Made by a program: the position numbers and the translations under genes. From positions 124,001 to 188,000 of the forward strand of contig JANHCV010000015.1 of the NCBI GenBank assembly GCA_025594325.1: a DNA stretch of 64,000 nt, given 5' to 3'. How positions within the stretch are numbered: the stretch's first letter is position 1; each line of letters opens with the position of its first letter. The stretch comes from Blastocladiella emersonii ATCC 22665 (Eukaryota; Blastocladiomycota; Blastocladiomycetes; Blastocladiales; Blastocladiaceae). The notes under the pieces were generated by a model, which was not told where the DNA came from, did no database searches, and worked only from the letters and a program-made list of their open reading frames with translations. Below, piece after piece: positions 54,536 to 64,000 of the stretch.

Positions 54536-55498
54536 ATGTACGTCCCGGCCGACCTCATCCCGCGCGCCTGGACCAAGCTCGCCAAGGTCGCCGAGGCGGC
54601 GCGCCTGCCTCCCGTCCCCAACGGCGACAGCGTCAGTCTTGACTGCGCCCCCGCGGGCTACTCGGACGAGGCCTGGCGCATGCTCATCGCCGTCACCGTC
54701 AACGCCGTCGTCAGCGAGGAGAAGGCCGCCGCAACCAACACCAGCCTCACCAACAAGCTCATGTTTGCGGAAGAGCGGGCGACTACGCTGACTGGACAGC
54801 TGGAGGCGCGCCTCGGGCCCTGCGGGGACATGGCGTCATTTCGGCGCCTTTGACATCCAGCACGCTGACTCGTTGTCCTTTGTAGCACCATCGATGCAGC
54901 CGCGTCGGCCCCCCAGCTCAAGGTGCCGACCAAGGAGGCTACGCGCGGACCTGGCAAGTCGTCCCAGGTTATTTTCATGTCGGCCGAGCAGGGCAGCGGC
55001 AGCGGCTCGTCGCCGGATTCGCTGGCTGACGGTATGTCCAAAGTCGGCGAGACCCAGCGCCACTCGGCACGCTCTTACCGCTCCGTTCGCTGTACTGAAC
55101 TACGAGCTGACCCTTTTTCCTCGCGCTCGACTTCAGGCGCAGCTCTCCACGTCGGCGTTCCAGCTCTAACAGCCGCACTTGACGCAACCACGGCTCCGCT
55201 GCTCGCTGTCCAAGGGCCGCCGCCCCTGACTCTTGTCCAACATCATCGTCTCCCTCACCACCCCGCCCATCAATGCCTGCTGCTCAACGTGCCGGGTCTT
55301 TGTCCCTCAACGCTCTGCCGTGTCGCTTGCCAGTTTGTCCCCAACTTCACCTGTGCCCAGCCTGTACCCATGGTCCACTCGCTCCCAGTCGGAATGTTGG
55401 TCACTGCGCAAAAAGCTCCCCTTTCTTTCACCCTGCTCTCTTCCTCGGCGCGACTTGGTCCCCAGTCGCCGGGTTTGAGGTACGGTAGGAACAGTTGA
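54536..55498 (+). CDS. Unidentified multi-exon candidate (arm 2)
   Basis: First exon from ATG 54536 (gcccgccATGtac): MYVPADLIPRAWTKLAKVAE, later SDEAWRMLIAVTVNAVVSEE and a helical KLMFAEERATTLTGQLE. A strong acceptor (cacgctgact...tttgtag) precedes an exon at 54886-55031 (LKVPTKEATRGPGKSSQVIF, MSAEQGSGSGSSPDSLAD). A good intron follows (55032-55136: gtatgt donor, gagctgac branch, cttcag acceptor), and a third exon can read to 55498. The first junction has no GT donor in the right phase; a gcgcgc after CTGGAG is the nearest candidate. It may be decayed, or a donor lost by mutation. No family recognised, and the frame of exon 3 is uncertain. Confidence 0.35.
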
Positions 55499-57345
55499 GA
55501 GGTGATGGGTGGAATGCAAGGTCAGGAGCAGCGGGGACACGCCCAACGTGGACGTGCTGCGCCACTCACCTGATGAAGCCTACCTGGCGCTGCGCCACAG
55601 TCGCAGCTCATGAGAAGGATCAGGGCAACATAGCTGACACGCGCTCGGCCGTCGTAACCGTTCAGCTGCTCAACGACCTCGTTGCGCACATACTCAGCGG
55701 TATTGCCGCTGTCTAGCAACGGCAACGGACTGCTACGGCCACGACCACCGCGCGATGCCGCCACCGTGGCGCCCTGCGAGTCCACGGCACGAACGCGTCG
55801 TTTGGCGGCGAGCGGGGCACCGGGCTGCAGCTCGGCGAACTCTCCAACGCAGTACGGTCCCAGAACGTTACGCGCTCAAACCCGTGGTGGCGTTGCGCGT
55901 GGCAAGTAGTGCGACTGCAGCTGTCAAGTTGGTGCTACACACGGACGTGAGTAACAAGAGAATGAGCCGTGAACGAGAGCGGCAGCTGAACATGACGCAG
56001 GGCCGTACCGATGCCGTCCCGCAGCGGTTTGAGTTGAGGGTTGGGAATGTTGGCGCTCTCAAACTTGAGCTCGAAGCGGAGCAGGCACCGCCGAGTCGTC
56101 GTGGCCTCGGCCCGCACGACACGGCGGATGCCGGTGGTGGATCTTGGCCTAGAAGTGCAGCACGGCGCAGCGCAAAGCGTCAGCATCCCGCGTCTCGTGT
56201 CGCCAGTCCCGGCCTCCACGGAAGCCACGGTGCCGAGATCGCAAAGGCGTACGCACGTCACGTCGTTGGTCTTGACCTTGTCCGTTTTGAGTGGAAGCGC
56301 GTCACCGTCCAGAATGCCGACGACTACGCAATTGAGGTCGCGAGCTGCATCGTCCGTATCGATTGAGTGAGCCGCGGTCCATGCAGAACCGAGCGTGAGC
56401 GGATCCGTACCCTTGATCCCGCGTCGTCACCTTGGCGGCCGTCACACAGCTCGCGCGCCAGAACAGGCGTGGAGCTTGACGAGCCACGGCGACTTGCCAA
56501 CCTTGACGGCACGTGCTGTGCTCGGGAAATGGTCGTGCGCGGCGCTGCGCAGGGATTGGTGTCAGCTCAGCTGGTTGATGCTGCTAGCCGCCGAAAATGC
56601 GTACCTGTACTCGTACTCGATCGTCCTTGGTCGCGATGGCCATGGTGCGACGGCACTCGATGATGAAGGCGGCGAGGAACCTTGACTTGTTGGCGGGCTC
56701 TCCGGTGCGGAAGATCTACGCGAAGCGGCCGTGTGAGTGAGCAGCGCCAAGAGGTGGTTGTCATCCGTACGAGCTCGTACGGTGACGTGGGGGCGCGGCC
56801 ATCGTCAACGCTCCTTCTTGTAGAATCCGAACCCGCAATCTCCTCGATACGCTTACGCCGAGGCCGAACAGCGCTACTCGAGGGGTGGTACAGTTAGCGC
56901 GAAATGTCGGTCCAGCAATTCAAGTCAGCCCATCGTACTGCGCGGGCAGTCTACTGCCACTGGATCCCGACCGCCCCGAGCTCGCACGCCCGTTTTGAGT
57001 CCGAGGCAGGGTGCCCTGTTGGCCATACACGTAGCGATCGCGACGATGTCAGCTGGTTCACCCATCCTTTGGGCTCCACGGCGCGCGAACGTACCTCGCT
57101 CGGCGAAACGGAGCCGCCGATCTCGTCGGTATCGCGACGACCGCTGAGCGGCTCGGACGACGAGTCCACGCTCCAGAGGAGACGAGCCGAAGGGCGTACA
57201 CTTGTCGAGACCCACGCCGAGCCACGTCTAGTCCTTCAGCGTGAGCGTGAGACGGCGAGGAGCGCAGGCTTTGAGCACGTACTCGGTCCGCCCTATAAAA
57301 GCACTCGCTGTGGTGCATGCCGTCGCGCATAGACGCCTCGACATC
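55499..57345. other. Degenerate coding-like sequence (arm 2)
   Basis: Mirror of 16880-18726: broken exon-like pieces without a joinable frame. TATAAAA at 57294-57300 belongs to the 82-aa ORF. Confidence 0.35.
57294..57300 (+). promoter_or_regulatory. TATA box upstream of the 82-aa ORF (arm 2)
   Basis: TATAAAA, 46 bp before the ATG at 57346. Confidence 0.5.
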
Positions 57346-57594
57346 ATGCTCTACTCGGCAGGAACCCAGCCCCCGTTCTTGAGCTACAGCAACCCTTTTC
57401 GTCGGTTGAGCAAGTTGGCCGGGAACCAGGTCACGATCGCGTTAGGGCAAGCATACCAGCCTAGATCCTTCACGTACAGGCGCATGCGGATCGTCTCCCT
57501 CAGACGCGGCCAGCGGGCTCACGCGGGATGCGTTCGCAGCAGGCCAGGCGGCACGCACGCCGCCGTTCGCCAAGTAAACCTGGAATCGTTATGA
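57346..57594 (+). CDS. Small ORF with close TATA box (arm 2), 82 aa
   Basis: Identical to 16631-16879 on the other strand. Basic product beginning MLYSAGTQPPFLSYSNPFRR. No domain. Confidence 0.3.
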   Translation: MLYSAGTQPPFLSYSNPFRRLSKLAGNQVTIALGQAYQPRSFTYRRMRIVSLRRGQRAHAGCVRSRPGGTHAAVRQVNLESL

Positions 57595-58177
57595 TGATGC
57601 ATGGTGTCGAGCGTTGCGCCATGTTAGAGCGGGATTCATGGAATGCCTGATGGCCGCGGCCGAGAACAAGGGAGGCCAACGGCAAAGGCGCGGCTGAAGA
57701 CACGTTGCTGCACGCCGCACGTGGGTGGCGCAGCGCGTCCCGGGTTAGCGATCAGACCGAGCGTCTCGCCCGCTTCGGTCGTTCCGAGAGCGTCAATCCG
57801 TCCTTGGAGATGGAGTCCGCACGCTGCGGTTCGCGAGTTTGTTGGTGCCGCAAGGCAGCGGTTGCCGCCCTTTTGCGCTTCGAGGCAGCCGCTGACAGAT
57901 CGTGACCCTTCTCGGTTTGAGTAATGTAATGGCGTCGTTGCCCTAAGCAGATTTGAACTCCTCCCGCTCCCGTCGTCCACGCCGCGCTCGACAGGCTCGC
58001 CCTGCTCAATCCTCTCGCTTCTAGTCAGTCAGCTCGAAGCTGCTACACAGAAACGTCGTCAGTTGCAACATGATCTCGAGGGGAGCGCCAGATAACCGCC
58101 TCGCAGGGTCGCGAGTAGAGCGTTTTGTGCAACGCAAAGCCTCGCAACCACTTCTATTCTTCCACGACTCGCTTCAG
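57595..58177. other. Intergenic (arm 2)
   Basis: Mirror of 16048-16630, including a degenerate tRNA-like core (gtggcgcagcgcg) at about 57723. Confidence 0.45.
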
Positions 58178-58918
58178 TTACACTGGCATCGCTGCGGTCT
58201 CGTCCGCCTTGCGCGCAAAGTAGCCGGCGATCGCCGCGACCACGACGCAGCCAAGGTCGATGAACTCGGCCGTGATCGTGACGGTGGCCGCCGTTTCGGA
58301 GCTCGAGTCCCACTCGGCCGTCGTGCGCTCGTACTTTTCGCGCTCGCGCAGCCAGTACACGCGGAAGCCTTGGATCCCGATCGCGAGGACACACATGATC
58401 TGTCACGATGCGGACGGACGCGTATGTCAGTGTTGCTGGTGCCCGAGACTCAAGCAGGAACGACGTACCGCCCACACGATCCGGTTCCGCGCGCCGCCGA
58501 GCGAAAGGTACGCGAGCACGTCGGCAAGGACGCCCGACAGGACCACGGCGCCGCTGAACTTGACGTTCTCCATGGCCCGCGTGAACGAGCTGTCCGGATT
58601 CTGCTTCTCGGCCTGCCCGAACGTGAGCCGGTCCACGGCGCGCGTCGTCGACTCTGCATGATACATGGCGAGCGGATTCAGTGATCGCGCCGTAGCGGGT
58701 CTTCGGGTTCGTCGTCAGGGCGTACGTGCGAGGAAGATCATGAACAGCCCGAGCCCGGCACACGCCAGCGCGTGGAGGAACATGAAGATCATGGTCGGCA
58801 TGCCGACCAGCCACATGAGGAGGTGCTCGAGGAGGTAGCCGAGCTTGCCCGCGCACGAGCGGTTCTCCTTGGGCAGCGGCTTCGATGTCATGGTACCATG
58901 CAGGACGGTGCCGGCCAT
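58178..58918 (-). CDS. Four-span small membrane protein (arm 2), 199 aa
   Basis: Exons 58918-58726, 58653-58469 and 58399-58178, identical to the arm 1 gene at 15307-16047. Confidence 0.7.
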
Positions 58919-59721
58919 GGTGGTCTGCGTTGCGGTTTGATACGGTGCGTGTACGACTTGAACCGCCGGCTGGGCATGGGAGCGAGCGCAGAAGGGGAGA
59001 AGAAGCTGTGGCGGCGGCCCGGAAGCAGAATCAATCGAGGGTGCCGATGCCACGGGATATGCACCGCTTGGGCCTCGCTCGCCCATTGGTCGGCCGCCAC
59101 GAGGTGAGGCCGAGTGCGCTTCCAGGCGCACTTTGCGTCCGGGTCAGGGATCGACTCACGTTTCAGTTCATACATTCTCATTGTTGCGTTCGTCCTGACG
59201 TGTGCCATCGTGACCGAAGTGAAGTTCAGCGTAAGAGGGTTGGTCGCGAGGCGGAGGCGGCGCTCGTGCCGAGGACCGTAAGGTTTGAGCGTGGGACGCG
59301 GGCTCTCTGCATGCTGTCCTCCGATGTGCTCCGCTCGGTGCTCTAAAGCTCGAGCGTTAGGGAAAGCGGTGTCGGTTGAACGCGGTACGGCGTGCGAGGC
59401 AGCCCGCGAGACACTCGCCCGTGATTGGGCTGGCCTCACGTGGCCAGTCGCGTCGCGTTTCATTTCCGTGTCTCCAGCAGCATTCTCCCTCCCAAGCCTC
59501 TGCCAGTCAGTCGGCCGGCTTGTCGTCCTGTCTCGCACCGTGCATCGCAACAGTCTGGCAGCGCACCGAGTGAGCGAGTGCACCGCCCGGCACACGGGCG
59601 CGAGCGAGCGGGGGCGAGCGTATAAAGCTCGGGCGTCCCCTCGCTCTCACCACGCTGTTCCGACATCGAGTTCTACCACTTGTATCCTACCTCCTCCCCT
59701 TAAGCACCTCTCTCTTTCAAC
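58919..59721. promoter_or_regulatory. Promoter of the Q-rich gene (arm 2)
   Basis: Plus strand: attggg (inverted CCAAT) then tcacgtgg (E-box) at 59424-59442, gcgtcgcgtttca at 59450-59462, and TATAAA at 59621-59626, about 100 bp before the ATG. Mirror of 14504-15306. Confidence 0.6.
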
Positions 59722-60792
59722 ATGGGTCGCACGCAGATCACCTCCGCCCAGCGCCAGGCCGTCGAGCAGCAGCAGCAGGCTCAGGCCGCCAACCCCAAGA
59801 ACATGATGCAGCAGCAGACTCAGGCCCAGAAGCAGCAGCAGCAGCAGGCCAAGCAGCAGCAGAACCAGCAGGGCCAGCAGAACAACCAGGCCCGCAAGCA
59901 GTCGATGCAGGGCCAGCAGAACCAGGCCGCGGCCGCCGCTGCCCGCCCGCAGTCGGCCCAGCTCAAGCAGCAGCAGCAGCAGCAGAAGGCCCAGGCCGCC
60001 CAGAACCAGGACAAGCAGATGCCGATGCAGCAGAAGCAGAACCAGGCCGCCGCCGCCGCCGCGCAGGTGTACCGCGCGACGCCCGTCCGCGAGCACCCCG
60101 ACGACGCGTTCCTGTCGGGCGCGTGGATGTTCGACGAGGCCCGCGTCCCGCAGTGGATGGCCAACCAGCTGCCCAAGCAGCAGCAGCAGTCGATGCAGCG
60201 CGCCCAGTCGGCGGCGCAGCCCCAGCAGATGCAGCAGGCTCAGGCGCGCAAGCAGTCGGCCGAGGCCCAGCCGATGCAGCAGATGCAGAACCAGCAGCAG
60301 AACGCAGCTGCCGCTGTGCGCGCGCAGTCGCCGCAACTCCAGGCCAAGCAGCAGCAGGCGCCGCAGATGATGGCCCGCGCCCAGTCGGCCCAGGCCCAGG
60401 CCCAGCCGGTGCAGATGCAGGCGCAGCAGCAGAACGCTCGCGCCCAGTCGCCCCAGCAGAAGCAGCAGCAGCAGGGCATGACCCAGCAGCAGATGCAGCT
60501 CCAGATGCAGATGCAGCAGGCGCAGCAGGCCCAGGCCAAGCAGATGATGCAGCAGCAGCAGCAGGCGCGCGCTCAGTCGGCTCAGGCCCAGCAGGCCCAG
60601 AAGCCCCAGGCCGCCCGCAAGCAGTCCATGCAGCAGCAGAGCCAGAACCAGATGGCCCAGCAGCAGCAGCAGCAGCAGCAGCGCGCTCAGTCGCCCCAGC
60701 AGCAGCAGAACCATGCCCGCAAGCAGTCGATGCAGGGCCAGCAGCAGCAGCAGAACGCTCGCCGCGCGTCGGCTGGCCCCAAGCGCTCGTAA
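59722..60792 (+). CDS. Q-rich low-complexity protein with RxxS array (arm 2 copy, 356 aa)
   Basis: Same first 281 codons as the arm 1 gene, then a shorter and diverged tail that lacks about 96 residues but keeps the ending RRASAGPKRS. The tail still carries RAQS and RKQS motifs. The transition lies in a run of CAG/GCA codons at 60550-60566, the outer edge of the inverted repeat. The central complex segment (PDDAFLSGAWMFDEARVPQW) is unchanged. Probably disordered and phosphorylated; function unknown. Confidence 0.75.
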   Translation: MGRTQITSAQRQAVEQQQQAQAANPKNMMQQQTQAQKQQQQQAKQQQNQQGQQNNQARKQSMQGQQNQAAAAAARPQSAQLKQQQQQQKAQAAQNQDKQMPMQQKQNQAAAAAAQVYRATPVREHPDDAFLSGAWMFDEARVPQWMANQLPKQQQQSMQRAQSAAQPQQMQQAQARKQSAEAQPMQQMQNQQQNAAAAVRAQSPQLQAKQQQAPQMMARAQSAQAQAQPVQMQAQQQNARAQSPQQKQQQQGMTQQQMQLQMQMQQAQQAQAKQMMQQQQQARAQSAQAQQAQKPQAARKQSMQQQSQNQMAQQQQQQQQRAQSPQQQQNHARKQSMQGQQQQQNARRASAGPKRS

Positions 60793-61042
60793 GCTCGCGC
60801 GCAACGTGGTCGCGCTCTCGCGACCTCGTATACCCGCCGGCAACGTACGCGTTGCGCAGGCACCGACCGGTGTGTTCTTGTGAAATATAATCGTGTCTCT
60901 TCTTCAAACTGGGTTTCTGATCGTGTTCGTGATGGAGCAACACTTGCCCGCGCTCAGCTCGAGTTGTTGAATGAAAGGGAATATTATTCAGCAATAGAGC
61001 TGTTGCAAAAGGAGCTAAGGGTACAACAATCAAACCACTCGC
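60793..61042. other. Convergent 3' flanks
   Basis: Short AT-richer stretch between convergent genes. gaaatataat near 60881 may serve as a poly(A) signal of the Q-rich gene. Confidence 0.4.
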
Positions 61043-64000
61043 CTACGCGCACGCGGCCGAGACGAGCTCGACAGCCTCGAACCCGTATGACCCCGCAGCG
61101 AAATCACCAAAGCTGTACGCGTGGACGCGGTTCGCAGCCATGCCCGTGAACGACGCGAGCGGGACCTTGACACGGACGGGCTTCGCGGGGCCCATACCCG
61201 CGGGGGTGACGGGCACGACGAACCGATTGAGCGCGCTCATGGGCGACGACTGGCACGTCCCTGCTGCCGCGGTCGCGGCGAGCGCCTGCATCTCGAGGTT
61301 GAACTTGCCGCCGGCGGGGCCGCGCACCGTGAAGGCCAGGTGCGTGTACGGCGACACGTCGCGGCACTGCGCCGCCGTCGACAGCGTGCTCGCGTAGTAC
61401 ACACCGTTGGTCGCCGTCGCCGTGACCGTCAGGCGGCCCGCGGAGCGCGCGATCGCGGTCGCGGGCTCGCCGCCGGCCCACTGGTTCAGCGCGTTCTGGT
61501 CGGCGTTGGACGTGAACGACTCGACCGCGAGCTTGGTGCAGGTACCCGTCGGGACGGGCGTGGTCGTCGCGGTCGCGGTCGCCGTGGCGGTAGGCGTCGC
61601 CGTGGCCGTAGTCGCGGGCGGGTTCGCGCCGCACACGAGCTGGAGGTTGGTGAGCGTCCAGTCGACGTTCGCGCCGAACCCGGACAGGACGACGGCGTGG
61701 GCGCGCTTAAGGTCGGCGCCCGCGAACGCCGCGAGCGGGACGGTCGCAACCCCGTTCGCGACGTATCCGGTGAGCGCGACGCGGAACGTCGCGTCGGGGG
61801 CGCGCGCGGTGCAGTCGGCGTTGCGGAGCTGGAGCTCGAGGCCGGGGAGCGCGGCGCCGGCGGCGCTGGCCGTGATACCGAACGAGAGCGCCGCGAACGA
61901 CGAGATGTCGCGGCACGTGGCGCCGGCGAGGACCTCGGCAAAGTACGACGCGGCGGGCGTCGTGGTGCGCAGTGTCACCTTGTTGCCGCCGGGGTACGCG
62001 ATGGTCGCGCCCTCGCCGCCGGTCCACAGGCCGCCGAGCGCGTTGGCGCCCGCCTGCGCGAACGTGTCGATGACGAGCGGCGCGGTGCAGGTGCCCGGAG
62101 TGCCCGTCGCCGTCGGCGTGGCGGTCGTCGGGCCGGCCGTCGCGGTCGTGGTGGGGGTGGTACCGGCGCCGCACATGAACTGCATCTGGCTGAGGCGGAA
62201 CGGGGTGTTGACCTGCCAGTTGACGAGCGCGAGGGCGTGGCCGAGCTTGATGTTGGCGCCCGCGAACGCCGTCAGCGGGACCGTCGCGACGCCGTCCTTG
62301 ACGTACGGGCCGAGGGCGACCTTGAACGAGGCCGCGGGGTCGCGCGCGGTGCACGCGGCGGTGCGCTGCTGCAGCTCGAGCGTCGGGTAGGTCACCTGGG
62401 CGTTGGCGGTGGTCGGCGCGATGTTGAACTGGAGCGCCGAGTAGGCCGACAGGTCGCGGCACGACGCGCCGGCAATGTTGGACGCGAAATACGCGCCGGC
62501 GGCGGTCGCGGTCACCGTCATGGCGTTGCCCGCGTACGCGGCGTTCGCGAGCTCCGAGCCCGCCCACAGCTGGAGCGAGTTCTGCCCGGCCTGCGCGAAC
62601 GTGTCGACGACGAGCGGCGGGCACGTCGCGCCGCCGGTCTGTGTCGGCGCGGGCGTGGTGGTGGCGGTGCCCGTCGGGGTAGCGCCGGCGGCGCACGCGA
62701 GGCGGATCTCGCCGACGGCGAACTCGACGTTGAGCGGCCAGTCGCCGATGACGAGGGCGTGGCCGCGCTTGAGGTCGACGTTGGCGGCGAAGGCGGAGAG
62801 CGGGACCGTGGCGACGCCGTCCTTGACGTACTGCGCGATGGCGACCGTCGCCGACTGCGCCGGGTCGCGCGCCGTGCACGCGGCGTTGCGGCCCTGCAGC
62901 TGCAGGGTCGGGAAGGCCGCGGCGGTGCCCGTGGTGATCTGGCGGATCGAGAAGGTCACGGCCGAGTACACGGTCAGGTCGCGGCACGCCTGGCCGCCGA
63001 GGAGCGTCGCGAAATACGCGCCCGCGGCGGTCGCCTTGGCCGTCATGACGTTGTTGGCGTAGTTGCGGACCAGGCCTTCGGTGCCCGACCACACGCCGAG
63101 AGCGTTGCTAGATTGCGGGGGAAAAGGGCGAGAGAAGTGTCAGCAGAGTGGTCTCGGGCCACAAACGAGCGGTCTGAGCGCCAGCGACGCGTACCTGTCG
63201 GGGTTGGTGAAGGCATCGACGGGGAGCGGCGGGGCGGTGCACTGGCCGGGGGTGCCGGTGGGGTTGACGGGGCCGGTAGTCGTCGTAGTCGTCGGCGGCA
63301 GGTTGTTGCAGCGGTTGACGATGGCGAGGTCGTCCATGACGACCTGGTCGGTGAACGACGAGTACCCGTTGAAGAAGATGGAGAAGGCGCTGGCGGGGTT
63401 GTTGGAGATATCGGCGAGCGGGATGAGCACGTCCTGCTCGGCCCCCGTAAACACCTTCTCGGGCGTGTAGAGGTGGACCTTGACCGTCTTCTTGGGAACG
63501 TAGGCGGCGCAGTTGGCGTCCTTGGAGTCCATGCCGACCGAGTACTCGAACCCGCGCGGCGCCGTGACCTTGAACGACAGGTGCGTGAACTGCGACGCGT
63601 CGAAGCACTGCACCGTGTTGCCGAGCAGCGAGTACCAGTACGTATTGGCCGACTGCGCCTGCGACACGAGCTTGTTGTTGACGATCTCGAACCGCGTCAG
63701 GAACTCGCCCTCCTGCAGCAGGCCGAGCAGCGACTTGGGCGACGTGGCGTGGTTGAAGTCGTCGACGACGAGCGCCTTGTACCGGCACGTCGTGTCGGGG
63801 CACGTATCGCTGCCGATGGCCGGGACCGCGAGCGAGTACGCGGCGACGGGCGCCGCCTTGAACGACGACTCGCCGACGCTGGTGACGGCCGAAACGTAGA
63901 ACTCGCACTGCGACCCGACGTCGACGTTGATCGAGTAGGTCGTCGACGTCACGGGCACCATGCCCGACGAGAACGGCGGGACCGTTGCGCCGAACTTGAT
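61043..64000 (-). CDS. Repetitive jelly-roll-like (carbohydrate-binding-like) protein, 5' end outside window
   Basis: Exons 64000-63195 (open at the window edge) and 63107-61043 (87-nt intron, gtacgc to atctag) read in one frame for about 955 codons. It begins inside an FN3-like strand pattern (TTYSINVDVGSQCEFYVSAV). Five repeats of about 150-170 residues follow. Each opens like DTFAQAGxNxLxxWxG, has a Cys motif CRDLSxYSALxF, a Cys in xxACTARDP, a strand YVKDGVATVPLxAF, and closes with a Cys before the linker. Linkers are Thr/Pro/Ala-rich (TPTGTATTTPAPTQ). The pattern fits galactose-binding-like beta-sandwiches in secreted or wall proteins; ligand unknown. The repeats diverge in order, the first being the most different. 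Confidence 0.75.

Larger units (their letters stand above)
48283..60566 (-). repeat. Arm 2 of the 12.3-kb inverted repeat
   Basis: Reverse complement of 13659-25942 (i -> 74225-i). The gene content is the same in mirrored order. Confidence 0.9.

Noticed and set aside
13659-60566. Arms as terminal inverted repeats of a giant transposon
   Set aside because: No transposase, integrase or target-site duplication was seen; the arms and spacer hold ordinary host genes, and homology continues in diverged form past the edges.

Overview
This is a nuclear window from a GC-rich, intron-containing eukaryote. The gene set (proteinase K-like subtilase, Alr4036-type flavoprotein, Ariadne ligase, PAQR receptor, 40S uS14, RPN3) and the many 57-105 nt introns with GTACGY donors and TGTAG acceptors suggest a fungus, probably an early-diverging zoosporic one (Blastocladiomycota or chytrid). 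The lineage is inference; the gene families are read from the sequence.

Layout. 0.9-5.4 kb holds two related F-box-like genes, one with its 3' end replaced by a minisatellite and one split by a single-base frameshift. 6.7-12.6 kb is a housekeeping block: phosphoglycerate kinase and pyruvate dehydrogenase E1-beta are divergent, followed by a four-exon gene with faint CCZ1 resemblance and a cysteine-rich GPI-type surface protein. 26.4-46.6 kb (the spacer) holds Ariadne RBR ligase, an Alr4036/PNPOx-like protein, a secreted subtilase, RPS29, RPN3, a YWAxYD-motif protein and a giant (about 2,615 aa) Ser/Thr-rich multi-membrane-span protein. 61.0-64.0 kb holds a secreted-looking protein with an FN3-like start and five repeats of a jelly-roll-like domain; it runs off the window.

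The dominant structure is a 12,284-bp inverted repeat: positions 13659-25942 and 48283-60566 mirror each other by i -> 74225-i, with no net indel and identical translations in all mirrored reading frames compared. Each arm carries a Q-rich protein gene, a four-span membrane protein, a small TATA-driven ORF, degenerate sequence, an unidentified multi-exon candidate, a tandem trio of paralogous coiled-coil genes of unknown family, short tRNA-like repeats and a PAQR-family gene. Identity stops inside CAG-type trinucleotide tracts of the two terminal genes, and diverged homology continues past both edges. That pattern fits two old paralogous arms homogenised by gene conversion, with a spacer that could invert. 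An assembly or haplotype artefact is the main alternative.

The genes do not form one pathway. PGK and PDHB serve central carbon metabolism; RPN3 and Ariadne belong to the ubiquitin-proteasome system. The Q-rich, coiled-coil, F-box-like and giant mucin-like proteins look lineage-specific, and the F-box-like and coiled-coil genes sit in visibly AT-richer islands with relaxed third-codon use.
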